Below the pieces are notes generated by a model. That model made no database searches, was not told the DNA's origin, and saw only the letters and a list, made by a program, of their open reading frames with translations. A stretch of DNA of 64,000 nucleotides, taken from positions 6,078,501 through 6,142,500 of the forward strand of contig NZ_CP109450.1 of the NCBI RefSeq assembly GCF_041438865.1. Direction: 5' to 3'. The translations under genes and the position numbers were made by a program. The DNA comes from Streptomyces sp. NBC_01471. GTDB taxonomy: Bacteria > Actinomycetota > Actinomycetes > Streptomycetales > Streptomycetaceae. This document shows positions 42,229 through 51,725 of the stretch, in pieces (the first letter of the stretch is position 1; each line of letters begins with the position of its first letter).

Positions 42229-42761
42229 GCAAGCAGCCGAGACAGCTGAAGGGCCGCGCCGCGCGCCTGGCCGCGCTGATGCCCGCCGGGCCCGGCCGGG
42301 CGGCCCGGATGCCCTTCGTACTGCTGGTCGTCGTGCTGCTCGGCGGCGGCCTGATCACGCTCCTGCTGCTCAACTCGGCGCTGAACGAAGGTTCCTTCAA
42401 GCTCAGCAAGGACCAGAAGCGGATCACCGAGCTGACCGACGAGGAGCAGGCACTGCAGCGGGACGTCGACGACCGCTCCGCGCCCGGTGCGCTGGCGAAG
42501 CGGGCCCGCGAACTCGGCATGGTGCCGGGCGGCGGCCCCGCCTTCCTCGACCCGGACGGCAGAGTTCTGGGCCGGGCCGCCGAGTCCACGGCGCAGCCCG
42601 CACCGCCGCCGCCCCCGGCCGGGCCCAAGCCGTCCGCCACCCCTTCGGCACCGGCCGCGACCCCGTCGGGCAGCGCCCCGGCCGTCCCGGGCGGCGCCCC
42701 CTCCGTGCCATCCGCGCCGGCGGGCACGCCAGCAGCGCCGACCCCGACCCCCGGCAGGTGA
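42225..42761 (+). CDS. ftsL: Septum formation protein FtsL
   Basis: A 178-residue bitopic membrane protein of the divisome. A basic N-terminus precedes one span at about residues 30-50 (PFVLLVVVLLGGGLITLLLL), then a coiled coil (LSKDQKRITELTDEEQALQ). The last 75 residues are Pro/Ala/Ser-rich and probably disordered, which is longer than in E. coli FtsL. The GTG overlaps the rsmH stop. It works with DivIC and FtsI at the septum. Confidence 0.88.
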   Translation: MSKQPRQLKGRAARLAALMPAGPGRAARMPFVLLVVVLLGGGLITLLLLNSALNEGSFKLSKDQKRITELTDEEQALQRDVDDRSAPGALAKRARELGMVPGGGPAFLDPDGRVLGRAAESTAQPAPPPPPAGPKPSATPSAPAATPSGSAPAVPGGAPSVPSAPAGTPAAPTPTPGR

Positions 42762-42765
42762 CGCA

Positions 42766-44718
42766 GTGCCGTCCAAGGAACCCCCGCGCCGCCGTGTACC
42801 GGGCCCCGCCCGCCCGGCCCGGCCCGCCGCGCGAACCGCGCGTCCGGCACAGCGCCGTCCGCGGCCCGCACGGCAGCCCCGGAAGCTGCGGCTCGGCAGC
42901 CCGCGCCCCCGGCTGCGGCTCGTCACCCTCGGCCTGACGCTCGTGATGGCGGTCTTCGTCGTACGGCTGCTTCAGGTCCAGGCCGTCGACGCCAGCGCCT
43001 ACACGGCCAAGGCGGACAAGAACCGCTATCTGAGCCACACGCTGACCGCCGAGCGCGGGGAGATCACCGACCGCAGCGGCGTGGCCCTGGCCGCCAGTGT
43101 CGACGCGTACGACATCACGGCCGACCCCACGATGTTCAGCCGGGCCCAGAGCCACGCGACCGACGCCCCCGAGCAGGCGGGCGCGCTGCTCGCACCGATC
43201 CTCGGGCAGGACGCCGAGGCGATCGCGAGGAAGCTCAGGACGCCCGACACCCGTTACGTGCTGCTGGCGAGCCGGCAGACCCCGCAGGTCTGGAACCAGA
43301 TCAAGGACCTGAAGAACGTCTTCGCGCAGAAGGCCTCCGCGGACAAGGCCAAGGGCGGCAAGGGCGCCGACGTGATCGCCGGGGTCTTCCAGGAGCCGAG
43401 CACCAAACGCGTGTACCCGAACGGCGATCTCGCCGCCGGGGTGCTCGGCTGGGTCAACTCGGCCGGCCAGGGCGCCGGCGGGCTCGAATCCTCGCTGAAC
43501 AAGGAGCTGGCGGGCAAGGACGGCAAGATCACCTACGCCCAGTCGGGCGGCCGTACGGTGCCGACGGCCGGGGCCAGCGAGAAGCCGGCCGTCCCGGGCT
43601 CGGACGTAGAACTGACCCTGGACCGCGACATCCAGTGGGCCGCGCAGAGCGCCATCGCCGCCCAGGTCAAGGAGTCCAAGGCGGACCGCGGCTATGTCGT
43701 CGTGCAGGACACCAGGAGTGGTCAGGTCCTCGCCATGGCCAACGCGCCCGGCTTCGACCCCAACGACCTGACCCACGCCGACCCCTCGGCGCTCGGCAAC
43801 GCCGCGGTCCAGGACGCCTACGAGCCGGGCTCCGTCAGCAAGATCATGTCCATGGCCGCCATCATCCAGCAGGGGGTGGCCACGCCGACCACCCATGTGA
43901 CCGTCCCCAACCGGCTGCACCGCGGGGACCGGCTCTTCAAGGACGACGTCGACCACGACACCTGGTCGCTGACGCTCAACGGCGTACTGGCCAAGTCCAG
44001 CAACATCGGCACCATCGAGGCCGCGGGCCAGCTCGGCAGGACCCAGCCCGAGGCCAACAGGATCCTGTACTCCTATCTGCACAAGTTCGGCATCGGCAGC
44101 CCCACCGGTGTCGGTTTCCCCGGCGAGACCTCGGGGATCCTGGCCAAGCCGCAGGACTGGTCGACGTCCCAGCAGTACACGATCCCGTTCGGTCAGGGGC
44201 TCTCGCTCAACGCGCTGCAGGCGGCCTCCGTGTACTCCACGATCGCCAACGGCGGCGTACGGGTGGAGCCGTCGCTGATCAGCGGCACCAAGGGCCCCGA
44301 CGGCCGCTTCACCCCGTCGCCCGCGCCGAAGAGGACCCGGGTCGTGAGCGAGCGGACGGCCAGGACGGTCTCCCGGATGCTGGAGTCGGTCGTCAGCGAC
44401 GTGGAGGGCACCGGCGTCTCCGCCCGTATCCCCGGCTACCGGGTCGCGGGCAAGACCGGAACGGCCAACCGGGTGGATCCGAAGACGGGCCGCTACAGCG
44501 GATACACCGCCTCCTTCGCGGGCTTCGCCCCCGCCGACAAACCCCGGGTCACCGTCTACTGCGCCATCCAGAACCCGACCAGCGGAAGCCACTTCGGCGG
44601 CTCCACCTGCGGCAACGTCTACAAGAAAGTCATGGAGTTCGCCCTCAAGTCCCTCCAGGCCCCACCGACAGGCCAGAAGGCCGACCCGCTGCCGGTCACC
44701 TTCGGCCCCCACCAGTGA
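42766..44718 (+). CDS. ftsI: Septal peptidoglycan transpeptidase (PBP3/FtsI)
   Basis: A 650-residue class B penicillin-binding protein that cross-links septal peptidoglycan. An Arg/Pro-rich cytoplasmic N-terminus (about 1-50) precedes one membrane span (LVTLGLTLVMAVFVVRLL). The PBP dimerisation domain has RGEITDRSG. The transpeptidase motifs are in order: SVSK (SxxK) in EPGSVSKIM, SSN (SxN), and KTGTAN (KTG). The GTG at 42766 is 4 bp after the ftsL stop. It is usually dispensable for vegetative growth in Streptomyces but needed for sporulation septa. Confidence 0.95.
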   Translation: MPSKEPPRRRVPGPARPARPAARTARPAQRRPRPARQPRKLRLGSPRPRLRLVTLGLTLVMAVFVVRLLQVQAVDASAYTAKADKNRYLSHTLTAERGEITDRSGVALAASVDAYDITADPTMFSRAQSHATDAPEQAGALLAPILGQDAEAIARKLRTPDTRYVLLASRQTPQVWNQIKDLKNVFAQKASADKAKGGKGADVIAGVFQEPSTKRVYPNGDLAAGVLGWVNSAGQGAGGLESSLNKELAGKDGKITYAQSGGRTVPTAGASEKPAVPGSDVELTLDRDIQWAAQSAIAAQVKESKADRGYVVVQDTRSGQVLAMANAPGFDPNDLTHADPSALGNAAVQDAYEPGSVSKIMSMAAIIQQGVATPTTHVTVPNRLHRGDRLFKDDVDHDTWSLTLNGVLAKSSNIGTIEAAGQLGRTQPEANRILYSYLHKFGIGSPTGVGFPGETSGILAKPQDWSTSQQYTIPFGQGLSLNALQAASVYSTIANGGVRVEPSLISGTKGPDGRFTPSPAPKRTRVVSERTARTVSRMLESVVSDVEGTGVSARIPGYRVAGKTGTANRVDPKTGRYSGYTASFAGFAPADKPRVTVYCAIQNPTSGSHFGGSTCGNVYKKVMEFALKSLQAPPTGQKADPLPVTFGPHQ

Positions 44719-44732
44719 CTCAGGAAGCATCA

Positions 44733-46406
44733 GTGACGACCATCACCCCGGAGCCGGGGAACCGGAACACCCCCGGACCCTCACTTCGCGGGGAGCCCGG
44801 TGCGCCCGGTACGCTCACCGCCGTGCCACACGCTGATCAGTACCAAATCGCCCAGAAAGACCCTTCTGTGACCTATCCGGGAGCACCCCGTCCGGCCGAG
44901 GTCCGACCGACCCCCCTGGGGGAACTGGCAGGACGACTGGGCATCGCGTCACCTGGTGCCGCTGAGGTCACCGGCATCACCCACGACTCCCGGGCGGTGC
45001 GCCCCGGAGACCTGTACGCCGCACTCCCGGGCGCCCGGCTGCACGGTGCCGACTTCGTCGAGCAGGCGGCCGGCCTGGGGGCCGCCGCGGTGCTCACGGA
45101 CCCCACGGGCACCGAACGGGCCGAGGCCACCGGGCTTCCCGTGCTGACCGTCCCCGACCCGCGGGCCGTGATGGGCGAGCTGGCCACGGAGATCTACGGC
45201 CACCCCGGCCGCGACCTCCTCCAGATCGGCATCACGGGCACGTCCGGCAAGACCACCACCGCCTATCTGGTCGAGGGCGGCATCCGGGCGGCCGGGCACC
45301 TCAGCGGCCTGATCGGCACGGTCGAGATGCGGATCGGCGACGAGCGCATCAAGTCCGAGCGCACCACGCCCGAAGCCACCGACCTCCAGGCGCTGTTCGC
45401 GGTCATGCGCGAGCGCGGGGTCGACACGGTCGCCATGGAGGTCTCCAGCCACGCGCTGGTGCTCGGCCGGGTCGACGGCTGTGTCTTCGACGTCGCGGTC
45501 TTCAACAACCTCAGCCCGGAGCACATGGAGTTCCACTCCGGGATGGAGGACTACTTCCAGGCCAAGGCGCAGCTGTTCACCCCGCTGCGCAGCAGGGTCG
45601 GCGTCGTCAACTACGACGACGAGTACGGCCGCAGGCTCGTCGACGAGGCGACCGTCCCCATCACCACCTTCTCGGCCGAGGGGCATCCGGACGCCGACTG
45701 GCGGGCCGAGGACGTCGAAGTCGCCCTGTTCACCAGCACCTTCACCGCCGTCGGCCCGAAGGGGGAGCGCATCGCGGCCACCTCGCCGCTGGCCGGCCCC
45801 TTCAACGTGGCCAACACCCTCGCCGCGATCGTCACCCTCGCCGTCGCGGGCACCGACCCGCAGACGGCGGCCGACGGCATCGCGGCCGTCCCCGGGGTGC
45901 CGGGCCGGCTGGAGCGGGTGGACGCCGGACAGCCGTATCTCGCCGTCGTCGACTACGCGCACAAGACGGACGCCGTCGAGTCGGTGCTGCGCGCTCTGCG
46001 CAAGGTCACCGAGGGCAGTCTGCACATCGTGCTCGGCTGCGGCGGCGACCGCGACCAGACCAAGCGCGGCCCGATGGGCGCGGCGGCGGCCCGCCTCGCC
46101 GACACCGCCGTACTGACCTCCGACAACCCGCGTGGCGAGGACCCCCTCGCGATCCTCGCCGCGATGATCGCCGGCGCCGCCGAGGTGCCGGTCCACGAGC
46201 GCGGCGACGTCCTGATCGACTCGGACCGGGCGGCGGCCATCGCCGCGGCCGTGGTCCGCGCCCGCCCCGGCGACACCGTGCTGGTCGCGGGCAAGGGCCA
46301 TGAGCAGGGCCAGGACATCGCCGGAGTGGTACGCCCCTTCGACGACCGCCAGGTCCTCCGCGCAGCAATCGAGCGCGCAGCAATCGAGAACAACAGTCAG
46401 GGATGA
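44733..46406 (+). CDS. murE: UDP-MurNAc-tripeptide synthetase
   Basis: Adds the diaminopimelate residue to UDP-MurNAc-L-Ala-D-Glu. The 557-residue protein has the ATP loop GITGTSGKTTT and the substrate motif DNPRGEDP, which selects diaminopimelate rather than lysine. The GTG at 44733 has AGGAAG upstream. It adds about 45 residues before the region conserved in other MurE proteins; GTG codons at 44823 and 44868 are possible alternatives but lack a good Shine-Dalgarno. Streptomyces walls contain LL-DAP, consistent with this motif class. Confidence 0.92.
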   Translation: MTTITPEPGNRNTPGPSLRGEPGAPGTLTAVPHADQYQIAQKDPSVTYPGAPRPAEVRPTPLGELAGRLGIASPGAAEVTGITHDSRAVRPGDLYAALPGARLHGADFVEQAAGLGAAAVLTDPTGTERAEATGLPVLTVPDPRAVMGELATEIYGHPGRDLLQIGITGTSGKTTTAYLVEGGIRAAGHLSGLIGTVEMRIGDERIKSERTTPEATDLQALFAVMRERGVDTVAMEVSSHALVLGRVDGCVFDVAVFNNLSPEHMEFHSGMEDYFQAKAQLFTPLRSRVGVVNYDDEYGRRLVDEATVPITTFSAEGHPDADWRAEDVEVALFTSTFTAVGPKGERIAATSPLAGPFNVANTLAAIVTLAVAGTDPQTAADGIAAVPGVPGRLERVDAGQPYLAVVDYAHKTDAVESVLRALRKVTEGSLHIVLGCGGDRDQTKRGPMGAAAARLADTAVLTSDNPRGEDPLAILAAMIAGAAEVPVHERGDVLIDSDRAAAIAAAVVRARPGDTVLVAGKGHEQGQDIAGVVRPFDDRQVLRAAIERAAIENNSQG

Positions 46407-46410
46407 CCAA

Positions 46411-47832
46411 GTGATCACCCTCTCCCTCGCCGAGATCGCCGACATCATCGGCGGGCAGCCGCACGACATACCGGATCCGTCCGTCCTGGTCACCGGTCCT
46501 GTCGTCACCGACTCCCGCGCGGTGCGGCCCGGCAGTCTCTTCGTCGCGTTCGCCGGTGAACGCGTCGACGGCCACGACTACGCGCGGAGCTCCGCCGAAG
46601 CGGGGGCGGTGGCCGTGCTGGCCACCCGGCCCGTCGGCGTACCGGCCCTCGTGGTGCCCGACGTGACCGCCGCGCTCGGGACGCTCGCGCGTACCGTCGT
46701 GGAGCGCCTGGGCACCGAAGTCGTCGCACTCACCGGTTCCGCAGGCAAGACGTCGACCAAGGACCTGATCGCCCAGATCCTGGAGCGCAAGGGCCCGACG
46801 GTCTACCCGGAGGGCAATCTGAACAACGAGATCGGCCTGCCGCTCACCGCGCTGCGGGCCGACGAGAACACCCGTTACCTGGTCCTCGAAATGGGCGCGC
46901 GCTACATCGGCGACATCCGCTACCTCACCGGCCTGGTGCCGCCGAAGACCGGTCTCGTCCTGAACGTCGGGACCGCGCACATCGGGGAGTTCGGCGGCCG
47001 CGAGCAGATCGCGCAGGCCAAGGGCGAGATGGTCGAGTCGCTTCCGGAGCACGGCGTCGCCGTGCTCAACGCCGACGACCCCCTCGTACGGGCCATGTCC
47101 GTCCGTACCAAGGCGCGTGTCCTGCTCTTCGGAGAGGCGGATGAAGCGGACGTACGTGCCGAGAAGGTCCGCCTGACCGACACCGGGCAGGCCGCATTTA
47201 CGCTGCACACACCCACCGGGTGCAGCGATGTGACCTTGCGCCTGTACGGTGAGCACCACGTGTCGAACGCGCTCGCCGCGGCCGCCGTCGCACATGAGTT
47301 GGGCATGTCCGCAGACGAGATCGCAACGGCGCTCTCCGAGGCTGGCTCGCTCTCCCGCTGGCGCATGGAGGTCACCGAGCGTCCGGACGGTGTGACGGTT
47401 GTCAACGACGCCTACAACGCCAACCCCGAATCCATGCGAGCCGCGCTGCGTGCGCTGGCGGCCATGGGCAAGGCCTCACAGGCAAAGGGGGGACGCACGT
47501 GGGCGGTGCTCGGTCAGATGGCCGAGCTCGGAGACGAGTCACTCGCCGAGCACGACGCGGTCGGACGGCTGGCCGTCCGGCTCAACGTGAGCAAGCTCGT
47601 GGCAGTCGGGGGCATGGAAGCGTCCTGGCTGCAACTGGGCGCCTATAACGAGGGTTCGTGGGGTGAGGAGTCGGTGCACGTGTCCGACGCGCAGGCGGCC
47701 GTCGACCTGTTGCGCAGTCAACTGCGTGAGGGAGACGTCGTGCTGGTGAAGGCGTCCAGGTCGGTGGGGTTGGAGCAGGTGGCGTACGCCTTGCTCGACG
47801 GTGGTACCGAGGGCGAGGTCGCCGCCCGATGA
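46411..47832 (+). CDS. murF: UDP-MurNAc-tripeptide--D-Ala-D-Ala ligase
   Basis: Adds D-Ala-D-Ala to the tripeptide to complete the UDP-MurNAc-pentapeptide. The 473-residue protein has the ATP loop LTGSAGKTSTKD near residue 115 and the Mur central motif YNANPESMRAAL. The GTG at 46411 is 4 bp after the murE stop, with AGGG upstream. Its stop overlaps mraY as ATGA. Confidence 0.95.
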   Translation: MITLSLAEIADIIGGQPHDIPDPSVLVTGPVVTDSRAVRPGSLFVAFAGERVDGHDYARSSAEAGAVAVLATRPVGVPALVVPDVTAALGTLARTVVERLGTEVVALTGSAGKTSTKDLIAQILERKGPTVYPEGNLNNEIGLPLTALRADENTRYLVLEMGARYIGDIRYLTGLVPPKTGLVLNVGTAHIGEFGGREQIAQAKGEMVESLPEHGVAVLNADDPLVRAMSVRTKARVLLFGEADEADVRAEKVRLTDTGQAAFTLHTPTGCSDVTLRLYGEHHVSNALAAAAVAHELGMSADEIATALSEAGSLSRWRMEVTERPDGVTVVNDAYNANPESMRAALRALAAMGKASQAKGGRTWAVLGQMAELGDESLAEHDAVGRLAVRLNVSKLVAVGGMEASWLQLGAYNEGSWGEESVHVSDAQAAVDLLRSQLREGDVVLVKASRSVGLEQVAYALLDGGTEGEVAAR

Positions 47833-48899
47833 AGCAGATTCTCTTCTCGGGAGTCATCGGACTCTTCCTGACCCTGGTCGGCACACCGCTGCTGATCAAG
47901 CTGCTCGCCCGCAAGGGGTACGGGCAGTTCATCCGGGACGACGGACCGCGCGGCCACCACGGCAAGCGCGGTACCCCGACCATGGGTGGTATCGCCTTCA
48001 TCCTGGCCACGGTCATCGCGTACCTCGCCACCAAGCTGATCACCGGCGACCCGATGACGTTCTCGGGTGTGCTGGTGCTCTTCCTGATGACGGGGATGGG
48101 CCTGGTCGGGTTCCTCGACGACTACATCAAGATCGTCAAGCAGCGCTCGCTGGGTCTGCGGGCCAAGGCGAAGATGGCGGGCCAGCTAATCGTCGGCATC
48201 GCCTTCGCGGTCCTGGCCCTGATGTTCAAGGACTCCCAGGGCCAGACCCCGGCCTCCACCAAGCTGTCCTTCGTCACGGACTTCGGCTGGTCGATCGGCC
48301 CGGTGCTCTTCGTCGTCTGGGCGCTGTTCATGATCCTGGCCATGTCGAACGGGGTGAACCTCACCGACGGCCTCGACGGTCTCGCCACCGGCGCCTCCGT
48401 GATGGTCTTCGGCGCGTACACCTTCATCGGCGTCTGGCAGTTCCAGGAGTCCTGCGCCAACGCGGCGACCCTGACCAACCCCAGCGCCTGCTTCGAGGTC
48501 AGGGACCCACTCGACCTGGCAGTCGTCGCATCGGCGCTGATGGGCGCCTGCTTCGGCTTCCTGTGGTGGAACACGTCGCCCGCCAAGATCTTCATGGGCG
48601 ACACCGGGTCGCTGGCACTGGGCGGCGCGCTCGCCGGGCTCGCCATCTGCTCCCGCACCGAGTTCCTGATGGCCATCCTCGGCGGCCTCTTCGTCCTGAT
48701 CACCATGTCCGTCGTGATCCAGGTCGGCTCGTTCAAGATGACCGGCAAGCGCGTCTTCAAGATGGCACCGCTCCAGCACCACTTCGAACTCAAGGGGTGG
48801 TCCGAAGTCCTTGTCGTGGTCCGCTTCTGGATCATCCAGGGCATGTGCGTGATCGTCGGCCTCGGGCTCTTCTACGCGGGCTGGGCGGCCGCCAAGTGA
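47829..48899 (+). CDS. mraY: Phospho-MurNAc-pentapeptide transferase
   Basis: Transfers phospho-MurNAc-pentapeptide to undecaprenyl phosphate to make lipid I in the membrane. The 356-residue protein has about ten spans, the FLDDYIK block, NGVNLTDGLDGLA and FMGDTGSLALG, and the C-terminal QHHFELKG, all in the usual order. The length is typical. Overlaps both murF (ATGA) and murD (GTGA), so translation is coupled. Confidence 0.97.
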   Translation: MKQILFSGVIGLFLTLVGTPLLIKLLARKGYGQFIRDDGPRGHHGKRGTPTMGGIAFILATVIAYLATKLITGDPMTFSGVLVLFLMTGMGLVGFLDDYIKIVKQRSLGLRAKAKMAGQLIVGIAFAVLALMFKDSQGQTPASTKLSFVTDFGWSIGPVLFVVWALFMILAMSNGVNLTDGLDGLATGASVMVFGAYTFIGVWQFQESCANAATLTNPSACFEVRDPLDLAVVASALMGACFGFLWWNTSPAKIFMGDTGSLALGGALAGLAICSRTEFLMAILGGLFVLITMSVVIQVGSFKMTGKRVFKMAPLQHHFELKGWSEVLVVVRFWIIQGMCVIVGLGLFYAGWAAAK

Positions 48900-50314
48900 T
48901 CTGGCAGGGCAAGCGCGTCACCGTTGCGGGCATGGGTGTCTCCGGACTTCCGGCGGCGCGCGCCCTGCACGGCCTCGGCGCCGAGGTCACCGTCGTCAAC
49001 GAGGGCGCCGACGAGCGCGCCCGCGCCCAGGCCGCCGAACTCACCGCGCTCGGCATCACGGTGCGCCTCGGCGACGGGGCAACCCTGCCGGACGGTACCG
49101 AGCTGGTTGTCACCGCGCCCGGCTGGCGGCCCGACAAGCCGCTCTTCCAGGCGGCGTCCGAGGCGGGCGTACCGGTCTGGGGCGACGTCGAACTCGCCTG
49201 GCGGCTGCGGCGTCCGGGCGCCGCGCCCTGGCTCGCGGTCACCGGCACCAACGGCAAGACCACGACCGTACTGATGCTCGCCTCGATCCTGCGCGCCGCC
49301 GGGCTGCGCACCGAGGCCGTCGGCAACATCGGCGTCTCGCTCCTGGACGCCGTCCTCGGCGACGAGGACGGCGAGAAGTACGACGTGCTGGCCGTGGAGC
49401 TCTCCAGCTACCAGCTGCACTGGGCGCCCAGCCTGCGCGTCCACTCGGCGGCCGTGCTCAACCTGGCCCCCGACCACCTCGACTGGCACGGCTCCATGGC
49501 GGCGTACGCGGCCGACAAGGGCCGGGTCTACGAGGGCAACACCGTCGCCTGCGTCTACAACGCCGCGGACCCGGCCACCGAGGAACTGGTCCGTGCCGCG
49601 GACGTGGAGGAGGGCTGCCGGGCCATCGGCTTCACCCTCGGTACACCGGGGCCCTCCCAGCTCGGCGTGGTCGACGGGATCCTGGTCGACCGGGCCTTCG
49701 TGGCCGACCGCCAGAAGCAGGCCCAGGAGCTGGCCGAGGTCGGCGACGTCACCCCGCCGGCCCCGCACAACATCGCCAACGCCCTCGCGGCGGCCGCGCT
49801 GGCCCGCGCGTACGGCGTGGCACCGGCCGCCGTACGGGACGGGCTCCGGGCCTTCCGGCCGGATCCGCACCGCATCGAGAAGGTGGCCGACGTCGCGGGT
49901 GTCGCGTACATCGACGACTCCAAGGCCACCAACACCCATGCCACCGAAGCCTCCCTGGCCGCCTACGATCCGATCGTCTGGATCGCGGGCGGCCTCGCCA
50001 AGGGCGCGAGCTTCGACGAGCTGGTCGGCGGGGCCGCGAAGCGGCTGCGGGGCGTCGTACTGATCGGCGCCGAGCGGGCGCTCATCGCCGAAGCCCTGGC
50101 GCGACACGCCCCGGAAGTACCGGTGGTCGACCTCGACCGGACCGACACTGGGGCCATGTCGGCGGCGGTCCGGGAGGCGGCACGGCTCGCCCGGCCGGGG
50201 GACACGGTCCTGCTGGCTCCGGCCTGTGCCTCCATGGACATGTTCGCCAACTACAACAAGCGTGGCGAGGCATTCGCCGACGCGGTACGCGAGTTGGCCG
50301 CCGAGAGCGGCTAG
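48896..50314 (+). CDS. murD: UDP-MurNAc-L-alanine--D-glutamate ligase
   Basis: Adds D-Glu to UDP-MurNAc-L-Ala. The 472-residue protein opens with a Rossmann-like N-terminal domain (VTVAGMGVSGLPAARAL), then the ATP loop VTGTNGKTTT near residue 118, and the Mur motif YIDDSKATNTHA near residue 338. The GTG overlaps the mraY stop. Confidence 0.95.
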   Translation: MIWQGKRVTVAGMGVSGLPAARALHGLGAEVTVVNEGADERARAQAAELTALGITVRLGDGATLPDGTELVVTAPGWRPDKPLFQAASEAGVPVWGDVELAWRLRRPGAAPWLAVTGTNGKTTTVLMLASILRAAGLRTEAVGNIGVSLLDAVLGDEDGEKYDVLAVELSSYQLHWAPSLRVHSAAVLNLAPDHLDWHGSMAAYAADKGRVYEGNTVACVYNAADPATEELVRAADVEEGCRAIGFTLGTPGPSQLGVVDGILVDRAFVADRQKQAQELAEVGDVTPPAPHNIANALAAAALARAYGVAPAAVRDGLRAFRPDPHRIEKVADVAGVAYIDDSKATNTHATEASLAAYDPIVWIAGGLAKGASFDELVGGAAKRLRGVVLIGAERALIAEALARHAPEVPVVDLDRTDTGAMSAAVREAARLARPGDTVLLAPACASMDMFANYNKRGEAFADAVRELAAESG

Positions 50315-50390
50315 GAGCGTGTCTCCTGGCCGGCCGTACGGCCCCGCGCCGGGACCCGGCGGACGCCGGGCACGAGTGGAGGGGACAGGC

Positions 50391-51719
50391 ATGCCGGTCA
50401 AGGACAGAGGCGGGCGTGGCGGTACGGGGACGGCGCGCCGCCCGTCCGCGGTCCGGCGCGGCTCCGGACCGCTCGGCGCGGGCGGCAGCCAGCTGCGCCG
50501 CACCTACGAGCAGGCGCGGAGCACCCTGGACCGCCCTCTGACGGCCTACTACCTGCTGGTGGGCTCCGCCCTCCTGATCACGGTGCTCGGCCTGGTGATG
50601 GTCTACTCCGCCTCGATGATCAAGGCGCTCGAAATCTCCGAGCCCGGCTCGTACTTCTTCCGCAAACAGCTCTTCGCCGCAGTGCTCGGCGGAGGTCTCG
50701 CGCTCGTTGCGACCCGGATGCCGGTGAAGCTGCACCGGGCCTTCGCCTACCCGATGCTCGCGGGCACCGTCTTCCTGATGGTCCTCGTCCAGGTGCCGGG
50801 GATAGGGCGTTCGGTCAACGGCAACCAGAACTGGATCTCGCTGGGCGGCCCCTTCATGCTCCAGCCGAGCGAGTTCGGCAAGCTCGCCCTGATCCTCTGG
50901 GGAGCCGACCTGCTCGCCCGCAAGCAGGAGAAGAAGCTGCTCACGCAGTGGAAGCACATGCTCGTACCGCTCGTCCCCGTCGCCTTCATGCTGCTCGGAC
51001 TGATCATGCTCGGCGGCGACATGGGTACGGCGATCATCCTCACCGCGATTCTCTTCGGGCTGCTGTGGCTGGCGGGGGCTCCCACCCGGATGTTCGCGAT
51101 GGTGCTCGGTATCGCCGCGGTCATGACCGTGCTGCTGATCGAGACCAGCCCGAACCGGATGGGCAGGCTCGCCTGCATCGGTGCGACCGACCCGGGCCCG
51201 CAGGACCAGTGCTGGCAGGCGGTGCACGGAATCTACGCGCTCGCGTCCGGCGGCTGGTTCGGATCCGGACTGGGTGCGAGTGTGGAGAAATGGGGCCAAC
51301 TCCCGGAGCCCCACACCGACTTCATCTTCGCCGTCACCGGTGAGGAACTGGGTCTTGCGGGGACTCTGTCGGTACTCGGCCTCTTCGCGGCTCTAGGCTA
51401 TGCGGGTATCCGCGTGGCCGGACGCACGGAGGACCCCTTCGTGAGGTACGCAGCGGGAGGTGTGACCACCTGGATCACGGTCCAGTCCGTGATCAACATC
51501 GGTGCGGTGCTCGGTCTGCTGCCGATCGCCGGTGTCCCGCTCCCGCTGTTCTCCTACGGGGGCTCCGCCCTGCTGCCGACCATGTTCGCCGTCGGGCTGC
51601 TGATCGCCTTTGCGCGGTCGGACCCCGCAGCGAGAACGGCTCTGGCCTTGCGGAGGCCCGGGGTGAGATGGAAGTCGATGAGACGGCGCGTCAAGAAGCG
51701 TCCGTCCGGAGAGCGGTGA
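50391..51719 (+). CDS. ftsW: Septal peptidoglycan polymerase FtsW
   Basis: A 442-residue SEDS-family glycosyltransferase with ten predicted spans and a basic cytoplasmic N-terminus. Conserved blocks include RSVNGNQNWIS, LQPSEFGKLA and, at the C-terminus, PLPLFSYGGSALLP. It pairs with FtsI to make septal wall from lipid II. The ATG at 50391 follows GGAGGGG. It lies 76 bp after murD, the first gap of any size in the murE-to-murG run. Confidence 0.94.
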   Translation: MPVKDRGGRGGTGTARRPSAVRRGSGPLGAGGSQLRRTYEQARSTLDRPLTAYYLLVGSALLITVLGLVMVYSASMIKALEISEPGSYFFRKQLFAAVLGGGLALVATRMPVKLHRAFAYPMLAGTVFLMVLVQVPGIGRSVNGNQNWISLGGPFMLQPSEFGKLALILWGADLLARKQEKKLLTQWKHMLVPLVPVAFMLLGLIMLGGDMGTAIILTAILFGLLWLAGAPTRMFAMVLGIAAVMTVLLIETSPNRMGRLACIGATDPGPQDQCWQAVHGIYALASGGWFGSGLGASVEKWGQLPEPHTDFIFAVTGEELGLAGTLSVLGLFAALGYAGIRVAGRTEDPFVRYAAGGVTTWITVQSVINIGAVLGLLPIAGVPLPLFSYGGSALLPTMFAVGLLIAFARSDPAARTALALRRPGVRWKSMRRRVKKRPSGER

Positions 51720-51725
51720 ATTTCG